Of a stretch of DNA of 64,000 nt, positions 8,861 to 17,403 are shown one piece after another (within the stretch, counting starts at the first letter, position 1; every line of letters begins with the position of its first letter). Below the pieces are notes generated by a model. That model was not told the DNA's origin. It saw only the letters and a list, made by a program, of their open reading frames with translations, and did not search any database. This DNA comes from Arenicella chitinivorans (GTDB lineage Bacteria; Pseudomonadota; Gammaproteobacteria; Arenicellales; Arenicellaceae): positions 186,001-250,000 of the forward strand of contig NZ_BMXA01000001.1 of the NCBI RefSeq assembly GCF_014651515.1, given 5' to 3'. The position numbers were made by a program, and so were the translations under genes.

Positions 8861-9499
8861 ATGGATTACAAAACAATCAGCAAGTTGATGTTTTCGGGCC
8901 TCGTAACCGGGGCGTTGATCGCGTGTTCGGCGGAGCTCCCTGAAAAACAGACTGTCAGTGGTTCGGGTGATCAAGACTACCTAGAGATCAGTTTTGGAGA
9001 AGGCCCCAACCAAGGCGTATATCGTTATTTTCCCGGAGAGTCGCCGACTGCGGGCGTATCTTTGAGTTACAGTAAACCGAATGATGTGAGTTTTTTCGCC
9101 GCTGCCGATATCAAATCGTCTCAAGGTGAGTTGCAGATAAGCTCGGTGCGCCGTTTTACGCAGGGGCCGTTGGAGCTAGGCGACAATAGTGCGACGACGT
9201 GGCTTGCCCACAAACCAGACACCAAGTCGAATAAGCCGATGGATTGTGGTCGTGTGGAAATGCGAGATTTGAATAATACACAGCCTTACCAAGTGGTGTA
9301 TGGTACCTACCTGGATTGTGGTGCTACGCAGATCACCCGGCTCGACGACTGGCAAACTGACGCCGATGGGCAGTATCGACGGGTCGAGGGTCGATACGAA
9401 GATCGAGTTCGACTGCAGATAGCAATGGATGATGCACCGTTCAAAACCATCGACACCACGATGGTTGTCGCATTTTCGGTGCTGCAACGGAAAAAGTAA
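8861..9499 (+). CDS. Hypothetical lipoprotein
   Basis: A 212-residue protein with a lipoprotein signal peptide: MDYKTISKLM, a hydrophobic stretch and the lipobox LIAC, with Cys22 as the acylation site and a Ser at +2, which favours outer-membrane sorting. I chose the ATG that gives this normal-length signal; TTG and ATG codons 18-36 bp upstream are in frame. The mature part is beta-rich and polar and contains two Cys in DCGRVEM and YLDCGATQ that may form a disulphide. No family was recognised. A hairpin terminator for the opposite-strand neighbour lies just beyond. Confidence 0.65.
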   Translation: MDYKTISKLMFSGLVTGALIACSAELPEKQTVSGSGDQDYLEISFGEGPNQGVYRYFPGESPTAGVSLSYSKPNDVSFFAAADIKSSQGELQISSVRRFTQGPLELGDNSATTWLAHKPDTKSNKPMDCGRVEMRDLNNTQPYQVVYGTYLDCGATQITRLDDWQTDADGQYRRVEGRYEDRVRLQIAMDDAPFKTIDTTMVVAFSVLQRKK

Positions 9500-9516
9500 T
9501 ACCAGTTGCTGAAATC

Positions 9517-9547
9517 AAAAAAGGCCGAACCGGTTTCCGGTCCAGCC
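9517..9547 (-). terminator. Rho-independent terminator for the exported hypothetical gene
   Basis: Read on the minus strand, an 11-bp imperfect stem (GGCTGGACCGG against CCGGTTCGGCC, two mismatches) with a three-base loop is followed directly by six T. It lies 28 bp after the stop of the minus-strand gene. Confidence 0.7.
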
Positions 9548-9574
9548 CTCGTTGTTCGTTAAAATCGAATCGGT

Positions 9575-10372
9575 TTAGCCGCCAAACAGTTCACCTAGGT
9601 TTGGCATTTCTGGCAGGTCTTCCGGCTCGCCGGAAATTTCACTCTTGGCGCCGCTCATGCCGTACTCAAGCAGAGTCGAACTAAAACTGTCCTGTTTACC
9701 GTTGGTTGTGGAAGTACCCTCAGTTTTGACAGTGCCGAATGGGACTTTTGATGACAGCCACATGGTGCTGTCGCTTTCGACATTAATTTTCTTAAATACG
9801 ACCTTCATGCTGACCGAGCCTTGACCGTTAATTTTGCGGGTCGAGAATTCACCGGCCGGCACTGAAATGGTGTCTGTACCTAGATCAGTAAAGTCGTATT
9901 GAATCTCGGTATTAAAGGCAGCCATCATGCCTGACATCATATTTTTACTGTTTCCCATCCGCATCGGCTTTTCATTGCCGCTTTGCATGATAGTTTCAAC
10001 GCCGAAGCCGCGCAGATTATTGAGTACGTTTGCTGGGTCGCCAACCATGGTGGATTTTGGGATCAGCGATTTGATGATTGCGCGATCACCATCGGCTTTG
10101 CGTTGTCCCTTTTTGTTGATCTTAAACGAGTCGATGCCGATTTCGATCCAATAGTGTGTCTCGCCATTACGTTCCTCTGAGCCCAACATTGATGTGCGAA
10201 TCGTGGTGCCGGTTTGACGCCCTTTTGCATTGGTAACGATATCCTCTCGTACTTGCCAACTTCCAACCGGGCTGGCTGCCAATAAGTCGAAGTTTATCTT
10301 TTCGGCGTGGGCAGTGGTCAAACAAAGTGAGGTGGTGAGTAACAGTAAAAACGTACTTAGCGTGCTTTTCAT
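9575..10372 (-). CDS. Exported protein of unknown function
   Basis: A 265-residue protein with a classical Sec signal peptide (STLSTFLLLLTTSLC, cleavage probably after AHA at residue 23). The mature part is beta-strand-rich and contains a Met-rich, Lys-rich patch (PMRMGNSKNMMSGMMAA) and a C-terminal Pro/Glu-rich tail. No domain was recognised with confidence. It may belong to the loosely defined periplasmic DUF4412-like group, judging only by size and strand pattern. It stands alone, with its own terminator. Confidence 0.65.
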   Translation of the reverse strand: MKSTLSTFLLLLTTSLCLTTAHAEKINFDLLAASPVGSWQVREDIVTNAKGRQTGTTIRTSMLGSEERNGETHYWIEIGIDSFKINKKGQRKADGDRAIIKSLIPKSTMVGDPANVLNNLRGFGVETIMQSGNEKPMRMGNSKNMMSGMMAAFNTEIQYDFTDLGTDTISVPAGEFSTRKINGQGSVSMKVVFKKINVESDSTMWLSSKVPFGTVKTEGTSTTNGKQDSFSSTLLEYGMSGAKSEISGEPEDLPEMPNLGELFGG

Positions 10373-10671
10373 TAGTTGAATCTCCGTTAAAAAGTCGGTG
10401 TTAGGTGTGCAGCCGACCGGACTTAGGGAATGGGTTACTTAAGTTAGTGTTCGAGTAACGAAATTCTCTCAGGTCGATGGGTGCGATTTTTAAAGTCGCC
10501 TCGTTCAACGCGCGATCACAAGTTTTTAAGTACTGCCGATGTCAACAAAAACTGTTGTTCAATCTTGCTTTGGTGTAGATTGGGTGACCGCTCGCTATTG
10601 GAACACAACTTTTGGTTCTGGTGCAAACCATGTGCCAGCCGAAATTCAACGAAACGACGAACAATCCTGTT
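10373..10671. other. Divergent intergenic region before the pterin operon
   Basis: About 300 bp between the exported hypothetical gene and the PTPS-like gene. It must hold promoters in both directions. I see no riboswitch-like fold (checked by eye for a preQ1 aptamer pattern because of the transporter downstream) and no convincing small gene. Confidence 0.35.
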
Positions 10672-11160
10672 ATGCCACGATTGACCTCTATAGAAATTTG
10701 TAAGCAGTATCTGCACTTTTCCGCCGCGCACTTCACCATTTTTTCAGCCACCGACCGTGAGCGTTTACATGGTCACAACTGGCGGCTCGGGGTCGAGATT
10801 ACTGGCGAGATTGACGAGAACGGCTTGTGTTTTGATTACGCAATTTATAAGCGTATTTTGAAAGATTTGTGTGCGAAATACGATGAGTACACATTGATCG
10901 CACAACAGTCCCCGCATCTAAAAATTAGTGAAGACGAGGACTTCTATCACGTTACGCATAACGGTCGCACACAACCTCTGTTGAAAACAGACACGCTACT
11001 GCTGCCGGTAAAGAACATAACTATTGAGGAGTTAGCAGGCTATTTTTTAACACAGCTCACCGAGGATGCAGCGCACCTGGACGCACTCAAGATTCATGCA
11101 TTTGAAGTGCGAGTGTCATCCGGTCCAGACCAATGGGGCATCGCCCGCTGGAGACGCTAG
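10672..11160 (+). CDS. 6-pyruvoyl-tetrahydropterin synthase/QueD-family protein with altered active site
   Basis: A 162-residue protein of the PTPS/QueD T-fold. Zinc ligands are visible as HFSAAHF (His) and RLHGHNW (H-x-H). Canonical PTPS and QueD enzymes have a nucleophilic Cys four residues before the HGH. Here that position is Arg, and a Glu follows it (RERLHGH), matching the E-x-x-H-G-H pattern described for PTPS-III, which replaces FolB in folate synthesis. The usual late catalytic Glu-Thr pair is also changed (VRVSSGPDQ). I chose the ATG giving MPRLTSIEICKQYLHF. The stop directly abuts the ATG of the YhhQ-type transporter. It could be folate, queuosine or other pterin metabolism; QueD itself is less likely. 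Confidence 0.75.
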   Translation: MPRLTSIEICKQYLHFSAAHFTIFSATDRERLHGHNWRLGVEITGEIDENGLCFDYAIYKRILKDLCAKYDEYTLIAQQSPHLKISEDEDFYHVTHNGRTQPLLKTDTLLLPVKNITIEELAGYFLTQLTEDAAHLDALKIHAFEVRVSSGPDQWGIARWRR

Positions 11161-11931
11161 ATGCAAGCCTTGGCAATCAGTGACTCAAAACTTCAGGAAC
11201 GCCGCGAACGTGTGTTTCTGTTGTTAGCCGGCTTTTTTCTGTGCGCCATGACCTTATTGAATGTGATTGGCATCACACGGTTTGTGCAGGTGGGGCCGAT
11301 GCAGTTGGCGGTTGGTGTGTTAGCGTATCCTTTGACTTTCTTATGCACTGACCTTATTTCGGAGCTGTATGGGCGAGCACGCGCTAACTTCATGGTGACC
11401 GTTGGGTTGGTGCTGAACATTTTTATCCTCGGGATCATGTGGCTGAGCAACGCGTTACCGGCGATTGATCCCGGGATACAGCCGCCATGGCAAACACTGC
11501 CTCTGGCCGGTGAAGTGGGATTGCCAAATGGCACCTCCGTGCAAGGCAATGTGGAACTGTTTTCGTTGATCTACGCGAATACAGCTGGCGCCGTCCTAGC
11601 GTCGATGGTGGCGTATATCTTGGCCCAATACGTAGATGTGGCACTGTTTCACTGGATTAAGCAAAAGACCCAGGGTAAGCATTTGTGGCTGCGCAATAAT
11701 GGCAGCACATTGGTGAGTCAGGCTGTCGATTCAATGACGGTGATTCTGGTCACCTTTGGTGCGGTTCTACTTGCCGGCGAGATGAGTTGGGCCGCTGTGT
11801 TGACGCTCATGGCCAGCAATTATATTTTTAAGATGGTATCTGCGTTGTTGGATACCCCGATTATTTATGGTTTGGTTCACTTCCTACGACCTTATCTTGG
11901 TTTGGTGGATCAACAGGAGACGCAAGCATGA
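11161..11931 (+). CDS. yhhQ: YhhQ/VUT-family queuosine-precursor transporter
   Basis: A 256-residue inner-membrane protein with about six helices. It shows the family pattern MTLLNVIGITRFVQ, LAVGVLAYPLTFLCTDLISE, a conserved ELYGRARAN and the C-terminal SQAVDSMTVILVTFGA. Family members (YhhQ, QPTR) import preQ0 or preQ1. The ATG follows the PTPS-like gene's stop without any gap, and its last codons overlap the next gene (ATGA), so all three genes are one operon. This version has an insert of about 40 residues between the third and fourth helices (NALPAIDPGIQPPWQTLPLA). The substrate assignment rests on the family. Confidence 0.85.
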   Translation: MQALAISDSKLQERRERVFLLLAGFFLCAMTLLNVIGITRFVQVGPMQLAVGVLAYPLTFLCTDLISELYGRARANFMVTVGLVLNIFILGIMWLSNALPAIDPGIQPPWQTLPLAGEVGLPNGTSVQGNVELFSLIYANTAGAVLASMVAYILAQYVDVALFHWIKQKTQGKHLWLRNNGSTLVSQAVDSMTVILVTFGAVLLAGEMSWAAVLTLMASNYIFKMVSALLDTPIIYGLVHFLRPYLGLVDQQETQA

Positions 11932-12632
11932 AGCAGGTTTTAGTCATTACGGGTGCGAGTAAGGGGATCGGGCACGCGACCGCTGCACGATTTGCACAGC
12001 AAGGTTGGAACGTGGTTAATTTATCGCGCTCGGCTTGTGATATACCGGGCGTGACAAATATGGCCGTGGATTTGACTTCCCCCACCTGGTCGCAAGAGCA
12101 TGGTGAAGAACTGCAAGCGTTGGTCGGTACACCGCAACGCGTGAGCTTGGTTCACAATGCCGCCGTGATGACCAAAGAATCAGCACAGACCATCACGCCT
12201 GTGACCCTGCGACGTGTGCTGGAACTCAATGTGGTGGCGCCAGCGGAGTTGAATCGGTTACTGATCCCTCATATGCTGGCGGACTCGTCGATCATCTACA
12301 TCAGTAGTACGCTGGGGCGCAAGGCTGTTGCCAACACTCACGCATACGTGGTCTCTAAACATGCGGTGATTGGGCAAATGCGGGCCACCTGTCAGGATCT
12401 AGCGGGAACGATGATCCACACGGCTGCAATCTGTCCTGGCTTCACTGAGACTGAAATGCTGCGTGAACATCTGGGTGCACACCCAGATGTGTTAGCGCAA
12501 ATCACAGCCGGAATCGCGCACCGCCGCCTGGTGCAGCCTGCTGAGATTGCCGAAACCATTTGGTTCGTGGCGCAAAATCCTGTGTTAAATGGTGCGGTGT
12601 TGGATGCCAACCTGGGGCAGATCGAGACCTGA
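11928..12632 (+). CDS. Short-chain dehydrogenase/reductase
   Basis: A 234-residue classical SDR. It has the nucleotide motif TGASKGIGHAT at the N-terminus, LVHNAAV (NNAG-type), the catalytic Ser in IYISSTLGR, AYVVSKHA (Tyr-x-x-x-Lys) and the CPGFTETEM loop. It overlaps the transporter stop by four bases. Position after a PTPS-like gene raises the possibility that it acts on a pterin, as sepiapterin reductase does. That is inference from context only, and many SDRs look like this. Confidence 0.8.
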   Translation: MKQVLVITGASKGIGHATAARFAQQGWNVVNLSRSACDIPGVTNMAVDLTSPTWSQEHGEELQALVGTPQRVSLVHNAAVMTKESAQTITPVTLRRVLELNVVAPAELNRLLIPHMLADSSIIYISSTLGRKAVANTHAYVVSKHAVIGQMRATCQDLAGTMIHTAAICPGFTETEMLREHLGAHPDVLAQITAGIAHRRLVQPAEIAETIWFVAQNPVLNGAVLDANLGQIET

Positions 12633-12773
12633 GTTCACACATTTCTTGGCTATCTGATGTTTATGCCCATGAGTGCTTGCCTATATAATGGCGTGCTGGT
12701 CGACTACTTCACAATCGGCGTCCATACTCTCAGCGATGTTGCTGGCTACACTATCCGCTAGGTCTTATCTGAC

Positions 12774-14435
12774 GTGAAACATACTCCGGTAAAAATAGAC
12801 TCAACAGATTCACATGCGCTCGCCACCGCGAGCCTTGAAAATCTGTATCGTATTTTCACAGTGCCGGAGGCGCCGAACAGCACTCTGGGCGCTATTGATA
12901 AGGAAATTTCTGATAATTTGATGGGCTTTCTTACTGATCGCATTGTCGCGCGTGAACGATCTTTGAAAGCCATTGAAGCGGACTTTTCCGACAGCGATAT
13001 TCCCGAAGTGCCGCAGTTTGTGTCGGATTACACAGAGTTTGTACTAGATAAGCTGGTGGCGCAGTCAGTGCACACTGCTGCACCGGGGTTTATCGGGCAC
13101 ATGGCAACGCCATTACCCCATTTTATGTTGCCGCTGTCGCGCATTATGGTCGCGCTAAACCAGAATCTGGTAAAAATCGAGACCTCTAAAGCGTTTACAC
13201 CCTTGGAGCGTCAGGTTTTAGGCATGCTGCACGGTTTGGTGTATGAGCGGAATGCGGATTTTTACGCGGATAATTTGCACAACAGTCGACGTGCGTTAGG
13301 GTCGTTCTGTTCAGGTGGCACCACCGCCAACATCACTGCACTTTGGGTGGCGCGAAATCAAATGTTTCGCCCCGATGGTGATTTTCAGGGGCTGGCGCGC
13401 GAAGGTATTGCAAATGCCATGCTTCACGCGGGGTATCGCAAACTGGCGATTGTGGTCTCTGAGCGCGGACACTACTCCTTAAGCAAAGCTGCCGACGTGT
13501 TGGGCATCGGTCGCAATAATGTGATCTCTGTGCCGACCGATGCGCGTTCGAAGATTGACCTCAAGGCGCTGCGTGCTACCTGTGCTCGATTGCAGTCTGA
13601 ACAGGTAGGGATTGTCTCGATTGTTGGTATTGCTGGCGCAACCGAAACAGGGCAGGTGGACCCGTTAACCGAGATGGCCGCGATCGCAGCGGACGTTGGC
13701 GCGCACTTTCATGTCGATGCTGCCTGGGGCGGGCCAACTCTGATGTCGGACACCTACAAGCCCATTCTTAAAGGCATTGAACTGGCTGATTCAGTTACGA
13801 TTGATGCGCATAAACAACTTTACGTACCCATGGGTGCCGGGATGGTGGTGTTTAAAGACCCGCAGGCACTCGGCGCGGTGGAGCACCACGCTGAATATAT
13901 TCTTCGTGCCGGTTCTAAAGATCTGGGGCAGTATTCGATGGAAGGTAGTCGGCCAGGTATGGCGATGTTGGTCCACGCAGCGTTCCATATCATCGGACGC
14001 AAGGGATACGAGATCATCATCGATCAAAACGTTGAGAAAGCGAAAGCCTTCGCTCGTATGATCGATGCGCACTCGGATTTCGAGTTAATTACCGACCCAG
14101 AACTGAACATATTGAATTACCGTTATGCCCCGGCTGCTGTGCAGTCGCGCTTAGCAAGCGCATCGTCGGCAGAGCAAATGGTGATAAATGATGTGTTGGA
14201 TCGCGCCAATAAGCGAATCCAAAAGCAGCAACGCGCAGCAGGCAAAACCTTTGTGTCGCGGACACGTTTCTCGCAGCATCGCTATGGCGGTCAGCCGGTG
14301 TCGGTGTTTCGTGTGGTTATGGCAAACCCGATGACGACCTTGGAAACGCTGCGAACCATCTTAAATGAGCAGTGTGACTTGGCGCAGCGAGATGGCACGC
14401 GCGCGATCCTGTCCGAACTGGATGCCCTGGCTTAA
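12774..14435 (+). CDS. panP: Pyridoxal-dependent aspartate 1-decarboxylase, PanP type
   Basis: A 553-residue group II PLP-dependent decarboxylase. The PLP lysine is in TIDAHKQLYVPMG, preceded by FHVDAAWGGP (Asp pairing with the pyridine nitrogen) and CSGGTTANITAL (phosphate loop). The stretch AVEHHAEYILRAGSKDLGQY followed by MEGSRPG closely recalls PanP of Vibrio and Shewanella, which make beta-alanine for pantothenate in place of PanD, and the length matches. The start is GTG, 8 codons before the first acidic residues. A TATAAT at 12684-12689 is the best -10 candidate upstream. Glutamate or other decarboxylase activity is the alternative. Confidence 0.85.
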   Translation: MKHTPVKIDSTDSHALATASLENLYRIFTVPEAPNSTLGAIDKEISDNLMGFLTDRIVARERSLKAIEADFSDSDIPEVPQFVSDYTEFVLDKLVAQSVHTAAPGFIGHMATPLPHFMLPLSRIMVALNQNLVKIETSKAFTPLERQVLGMLHGLVYERNADFYADNLHNSRRALGSFCSGGTTANITALWVARNQMFRPDGDFQGLAREGIANAMLHAGYRKLAIVVSERGHYSLSKAADVLGIGRNNVISVPTDARSKIDLKALRATCARLQSEQVGIVSIVGIAGATETGQVDPLTEMAAIAADVGAHFHVDAAWGGPTLMSDTYKPILKGIELADSVTIDAHKQLYVPMGAGMVVFKDPQALGAVEHHAEYILRAGSKDLGQYSMEGSRPGMAMLVHAAFHIIGRKGYEIIIDQNVEKAKAFARMIDAHSDFELITDPELNILNYRYAPAAVQSRLASASSAEQMVINDVLDRANKRIQKQQRAAGKTFVSRTRFSQHRYGGQPVSVFRVVMANPMTTLETLRTILNEQCDLAQRDGTRAILSELDALA

Positions 14436-14445
14436 GTGCAGTAGG

Positions 14446-14922
14446 TCACAGTTGGGTGTGCAACGGTAACTCGGTGGTGTTTTTAATCTCCGTTACCGCC
14501 ATATGAGAGTGTATTTCGCCGATATTGGGTACTTTTACCAGTAGGTGATTGCGCACAAAAATTTCATAGTGGCGAATGTCCCTCACGACCACTTTTAGCA
14601 TGTAATCCCAGGCGCCGGTCATGGTGTAGCATTCGACCACCTCATCCAGCTTGGCTACGGCAGCTTCGAACATCTCCATATTTTGCCGCCCAGCCTGGCT
14701 TAGGTTGATGGTGGTAAATGCCACGAGGTCCATGCCGAGTGCGTCGCGATTCACTAGCGCTACTTTCTTTTCGATTACGCCCTCCTGTTCCAATCTGTTG
14801 ATTCGCCGCCAACATGGTGACTGGCTCATATTGAGTTGTTCCGCTATGTCAGCAGAACTGCGATCAGCATTTTCCTGTAGTAATTCGAGGATTGTTATGT
14901 CCTGTGGACTCAAATCGATCAT
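14446..14922 (-). CDS. Lrp/AsnC-family regulator, likely of the bkd operon
   Basis: A 158-residue Lrp-type protein: an N-terminal helix-turn-helix (SADIAEQLNMSQSPCWRRIN, about residues 20-50) and a C-terminal RAM ligand-binding domain (VVECYTMTGAWDYMLKVVVR, about 90-125). It is divergent from the branched-chain keto acid dehydrogenase operon, the arrangement of bkdR in pseudomonads, where the Lrp protein activates bkd in response to branched-chain amino acids. A perfect 6-bp inverted repeat lies 25 bp upstream of its start. It converges with panP, with only 10 bp between. Confidence 0.88.
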   Translation of the reverse strand: MIDLSPQDITILELLQENADRSSADIAEQLNMSQSPCWRRINRLEQEGVIEKKVALVNRDALGMDLVAFTTINLSQAGRQNMEMFEAAVAKLDEVVECYTMTGAWDYMLKVVVRDIRHYEIFVRNHLLVKVPNIGEIHSHMAVTEIKNTTELPLHTQL

Positions 14923-14947
14923 TTCTATTCCAAAATATTGCTTTTAG

Positions 14948-14962
14948 GGTCTATTCTAGACC
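14948..14962. promoter_or_regulatory. Inverted repeat, candidate Lrp-type operator
   Basis: GGTCTA-TTC-TAGACC is a perfect 6-bp inverted repeat with a 3-bp spacer, in the 231-bp region between the lrp gene and the bkd operon and close to the lrp start. Its 15-bp size fits Lrp-family half-site pairs. A looser repeat (ATGCAC at 14999 and GTGCAT at 15025) lies nearby, nearer to bkd. Confidence 0.4.
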
Positions 14963-15153
14963 ATAAAGTCTGCTTCTTTGGGTATCAAAGCATAAAAAAT
15001 GCACAATGTCATCGATATAATTCGGTGCATAATAATTTTAAAGGGGTTGGAGTCTGGTGGCTCACAATGCCTTAACCAAGAACGCTAGGCTAACAACATC
15101 ACGCACTCGTTGTTGTGCCATTCCACGAACCAGCGTGACTGAAGGAGAATACA

Positions 15154-16386
15154 TTGAGTAAGACTGCTCCCTTACACCTACGTGTGCCTGAGCCGGGTTG
15201 TCGGCCGGGTGACGAACCAGATTTTTCCGACTTTGTCATTCCCAAGGCGGGCGAAGTTGATCGTCCATCGTTGGATGTTGACCCGAATGCGATTCGCGAG
15301 ATGGCGTTTTCGATTATCCGCGTGCTCAACGCGGATGGTGATGCCGTTGGCCCTTGGGCGGGTACCTTGTCGCACGATGAGTTGATCAAAGGCCTGCGCC
15401 ACATGCTCACCCTGCGCATCTTTGACGAGCGCATGATGAATGCGCAGCGCCAGGGCAAAACCAGTTTCTATATCCAACACCTCGGCGAGGAAGCGGTAAG
15501 CTGCGCGTTTCGCAAGGCGTTGGAAAAAGGGGATATGAATTTTCCGACCTATCGTCAGGCAGGCTTATTGATTGCTGGTGGCTACCCGATGGTCGAGATG
15601 ATGAATCAAATCTATTCTAACTCGAAAGACCCATTGCACGGACGCCAACTGCCAATCATGTATTCATCCAAGGAACATGGTTTTTTCAGTATCTCAGGTA
15701 ATCTGGGAACCCAGTTTATGCAGTCCGTTGGTTGGGCCATGGCATCGGCTATTTCTGGTGATACCCGAATTGCGACTGGCTGGATCGGCGATGGGTCCAC
15801 CGCTGAGAGTGATTTTCATGCCGCGCTGGTGTTCGCCTCCACGTATAACGCGCCGGTGGTCTTGAATATCGTCAACAATCAATGGGCGATCTCGACCTTC
15901 CAAGGCATCGCACGCGGCGGTGTCGGTACGTTTGCGGCGCGTGGACACGGCTTTGGTATCCCAGCCGTGCGAGTTGATGGTAACGACTATCTGGCAGTCC
16001 ATGCGGTAGCAAAATGGGCATCAGAGCGCGCCCGTGCCGGCCATGGCCCAACGTTGATTGAGCATGTTACCTACCGCAAAGGCGGGCATTCCTCATCGGA
16101 CGATCCTTCAGCCTACCGCGCTAAAGAAGAGAGTGATGCTTGGCCTCTGGGCGACCCGATTGAGCGCCTGAAACAACATCTGATTCACGAAGGTGTATGG
16201 AGCGATGCACAGCACGAGGCGGCGGAAGCCGAAATTCGTGCCGAGGTGATCGCCGCACAGAAAGAAGCCGAGGCCAATGGGACATTGGGGGCCGGTAAGC
16301 TGCCGTCACCGCGCGATATGTTTGAAGGTGTGTATGAAACCATGCCACCGCACTTGGTGAAGCAACGTCAGGAAGCGGGGTACTAG
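15154..16386 (+). CDS. bkdA1: Branched-chain 2-oxo acid dehydrogenase E1, alpha subunit
   Basis: A 410-residue E1 alpha subunit that, with E1 beta, uses thiamine diphosphate to decarboxylate 2-oxoisocaproate and related keto acids and acylates the lipoyl group of E2. The thiamine diphosphate motif is GDGSTAESDFHAALVFAST followed by NNQWAIS. The phosphorylatable loop region reads YRKGGHSSSDDPSAYR. The start is TTG, supported by GAAGGAG eight bases upstream. The N-terminal extension of about 45 residues is typical of the bacterial BkdA1 type. It is the first gene of a five-gene operon divergent from lrp. Confidence 0.93.
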   Translation: MSKTAPLHLRVPEPGCRPGDEPDFSDFVIPKAGEVDRPSLDVDPNAIREMAFSIIRVLNADGDAVGPWAGTLSHDELIKGLRHMLTLRIFDERMMNAQRQGKTSFYIQHLGEEAVSCAFRKALEKGDMNFPTYRQAGLLIAGGYPMVEMMNQIYSNSKDPLHGRQLPIMYSSKEHGFFSISGNLGTQFMQSVGWAMASAISGDTRIATGWIGDGSTAESDFHAALVFASTYNAPVVLNIVNNQWAISTFQGIARGGVGTFAARGHGFGIPAVRVDGNDYLAVHAVAKWASERARAGHGPTLIEHVTYRKGGHSSSDDPSAYRAKEESDAWPLGDPIERLKQHLIHEGVWSDAQHEAAEAEIRAEVIAAQKEAEANGTLGAGKLPSPRDMFEGVYETMPPHLVKQRQEAGY

Positions 16387-16387
16387 T

Positions 16388-17401
16388 ATGAGCAGAATGA
16401 CCATGATTGAGGCCATTCGTGATGCGCACGATGTGGCGATGGCTCGCGACGAACGGGTGGTAGTGTTCGGCGAAGACGTTGGCTATTTTGGTGGTGTGTT
16501 TCGTTGTACGGCGGGATTGCAGAAAAAGTACGGTAAAACGCGTTGTTTTGATGCGCCGATCAGTGAGCTGGGTATTGTTGGTGCTGCGGTGGGCATGGCG
16601 TCTTACGGCTTGCATCCAGTGGTCGAAATTCAGTTCGCGGATTACGTGTACCCAGCTATCGACCAAATTGCATCCGAAGCAGCGCGGTTACGCTACCGTT
16701 CAGCGGGCGACTTTACCTGTCCGCTGGTGATTCGGATGCCGACCGGCGGTGGTATTTTCGGTGGCCAGACGCACAGCCAGTCGCCGGAAGCATTCTTCAC
16801 CCATGTGTGTGGCTTGAAAACCGTCATGCCATCCAATCCGCAAGATGCCAAAGGCTTGTTATTGGCAGCAATTGAGGATCCGGACCCAGTGATTTTTCTG
16901 GAACCCAAGCGTTTATATAACGGACCGTTTGATGGTCATCACGATCAGCCAATCGTGCCGTGGAAAAAGCACGACTTGGGTGAGGTGGACGACGACTACT
17001 ATGTGACGCCGCTTGGTAAGGCAGCCATTCGTCGCGACGGTGAGGCCGTTACTGTTCTGGCTTACGGCACCATGGTGTACGTCGCGGAAGCGGCGGCTGA
17101 AGAGTCCGGCATCGACGCAGAGGTGATTGATTTACGCACCTTATTGCCATTGGACATTGACACCATCACTGAGTCAGTCAAGAAAACCGGTCGTTGTTTG
17201 ATCGTGCATGAAGCGACCAAAACAGGTGGATTCGGTGCCGAGCTTATGTCTCAGGTGCAAGAGGCGTGCTTTTATCATTTGGAGTCGCCAATTATTCGGG
17301 TGACAGGATGGGATACGCCTTACCCGCACGCGCAGGAGTGGGATTATTTTCCTGGGCCAGCGCGTGTTATTGCGGCATTACATCAGTTGATGGAGGAGTA
17401 G
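16388..17401 (+). CDS. bkdA2: Branched-chain 2-oxo acid dehydrogenase E1, beta subunit
   Basis: A 337-residue E1 beta subunit. It shows FGEDVGYFGGVFRCT at the N-terminus, the conserved PISELGIVGAAVGMA (Glu contacts the aminopyrimidine of thiamine diphosphate), RMPTGGGIFGGQTHSQSPEA and the C-terminal transketolase domain with VLAYGTMVYVA. It forms an alpha2-beta2 tetramer with the preceding subunit. It starts one base after the alpha stop, so translation is coupled. Confidence 0.94.
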   Translation: MSRMTMIEAIRDAHDVAMARDERVVVFGEDVGYFGGVFRCTAGLQKKYGKTRCFDAPISELGIVGAAVGMASYGLHPVVEIQFADYVYPAIDQIASEAARLRYRSAGDFTCPLVIRMPTGGGIFGGQTHSQSPEAFFTHVCGLKTVMPSNPQDAKGLLLAAIEDPDPVIFLEPKRLYNGPFDGHHDQPIVPWKKHDLGEVDDDYYVTPLGKAAIRRDGEAVTVLAYGTMVYVAEAAAEESGIDAEVIDLRTLLPLDIDTITESVKKTGRCLIVHEATKTGGFGAELMSQVQEACFYHLESPIIRVTGWDTPYPHAQEWDYFPGPARVIAALHQLMEE

Positions 17402-17403
17402 TC

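Noticed and set aside
10373-10671. PreQ1 riboswitch upstream of the PTPS-like operon
   Set aside because: The YhhQ neighbour made it plausible, but I see no C-rich and A-rich aptamer arrangement by eye.
17266-17403. Longer start for the E2 gene inside E1 beta
   Set aside because: The ATG at 17404 has a strong ribosome site and begins exactly at the lipoyl domain.
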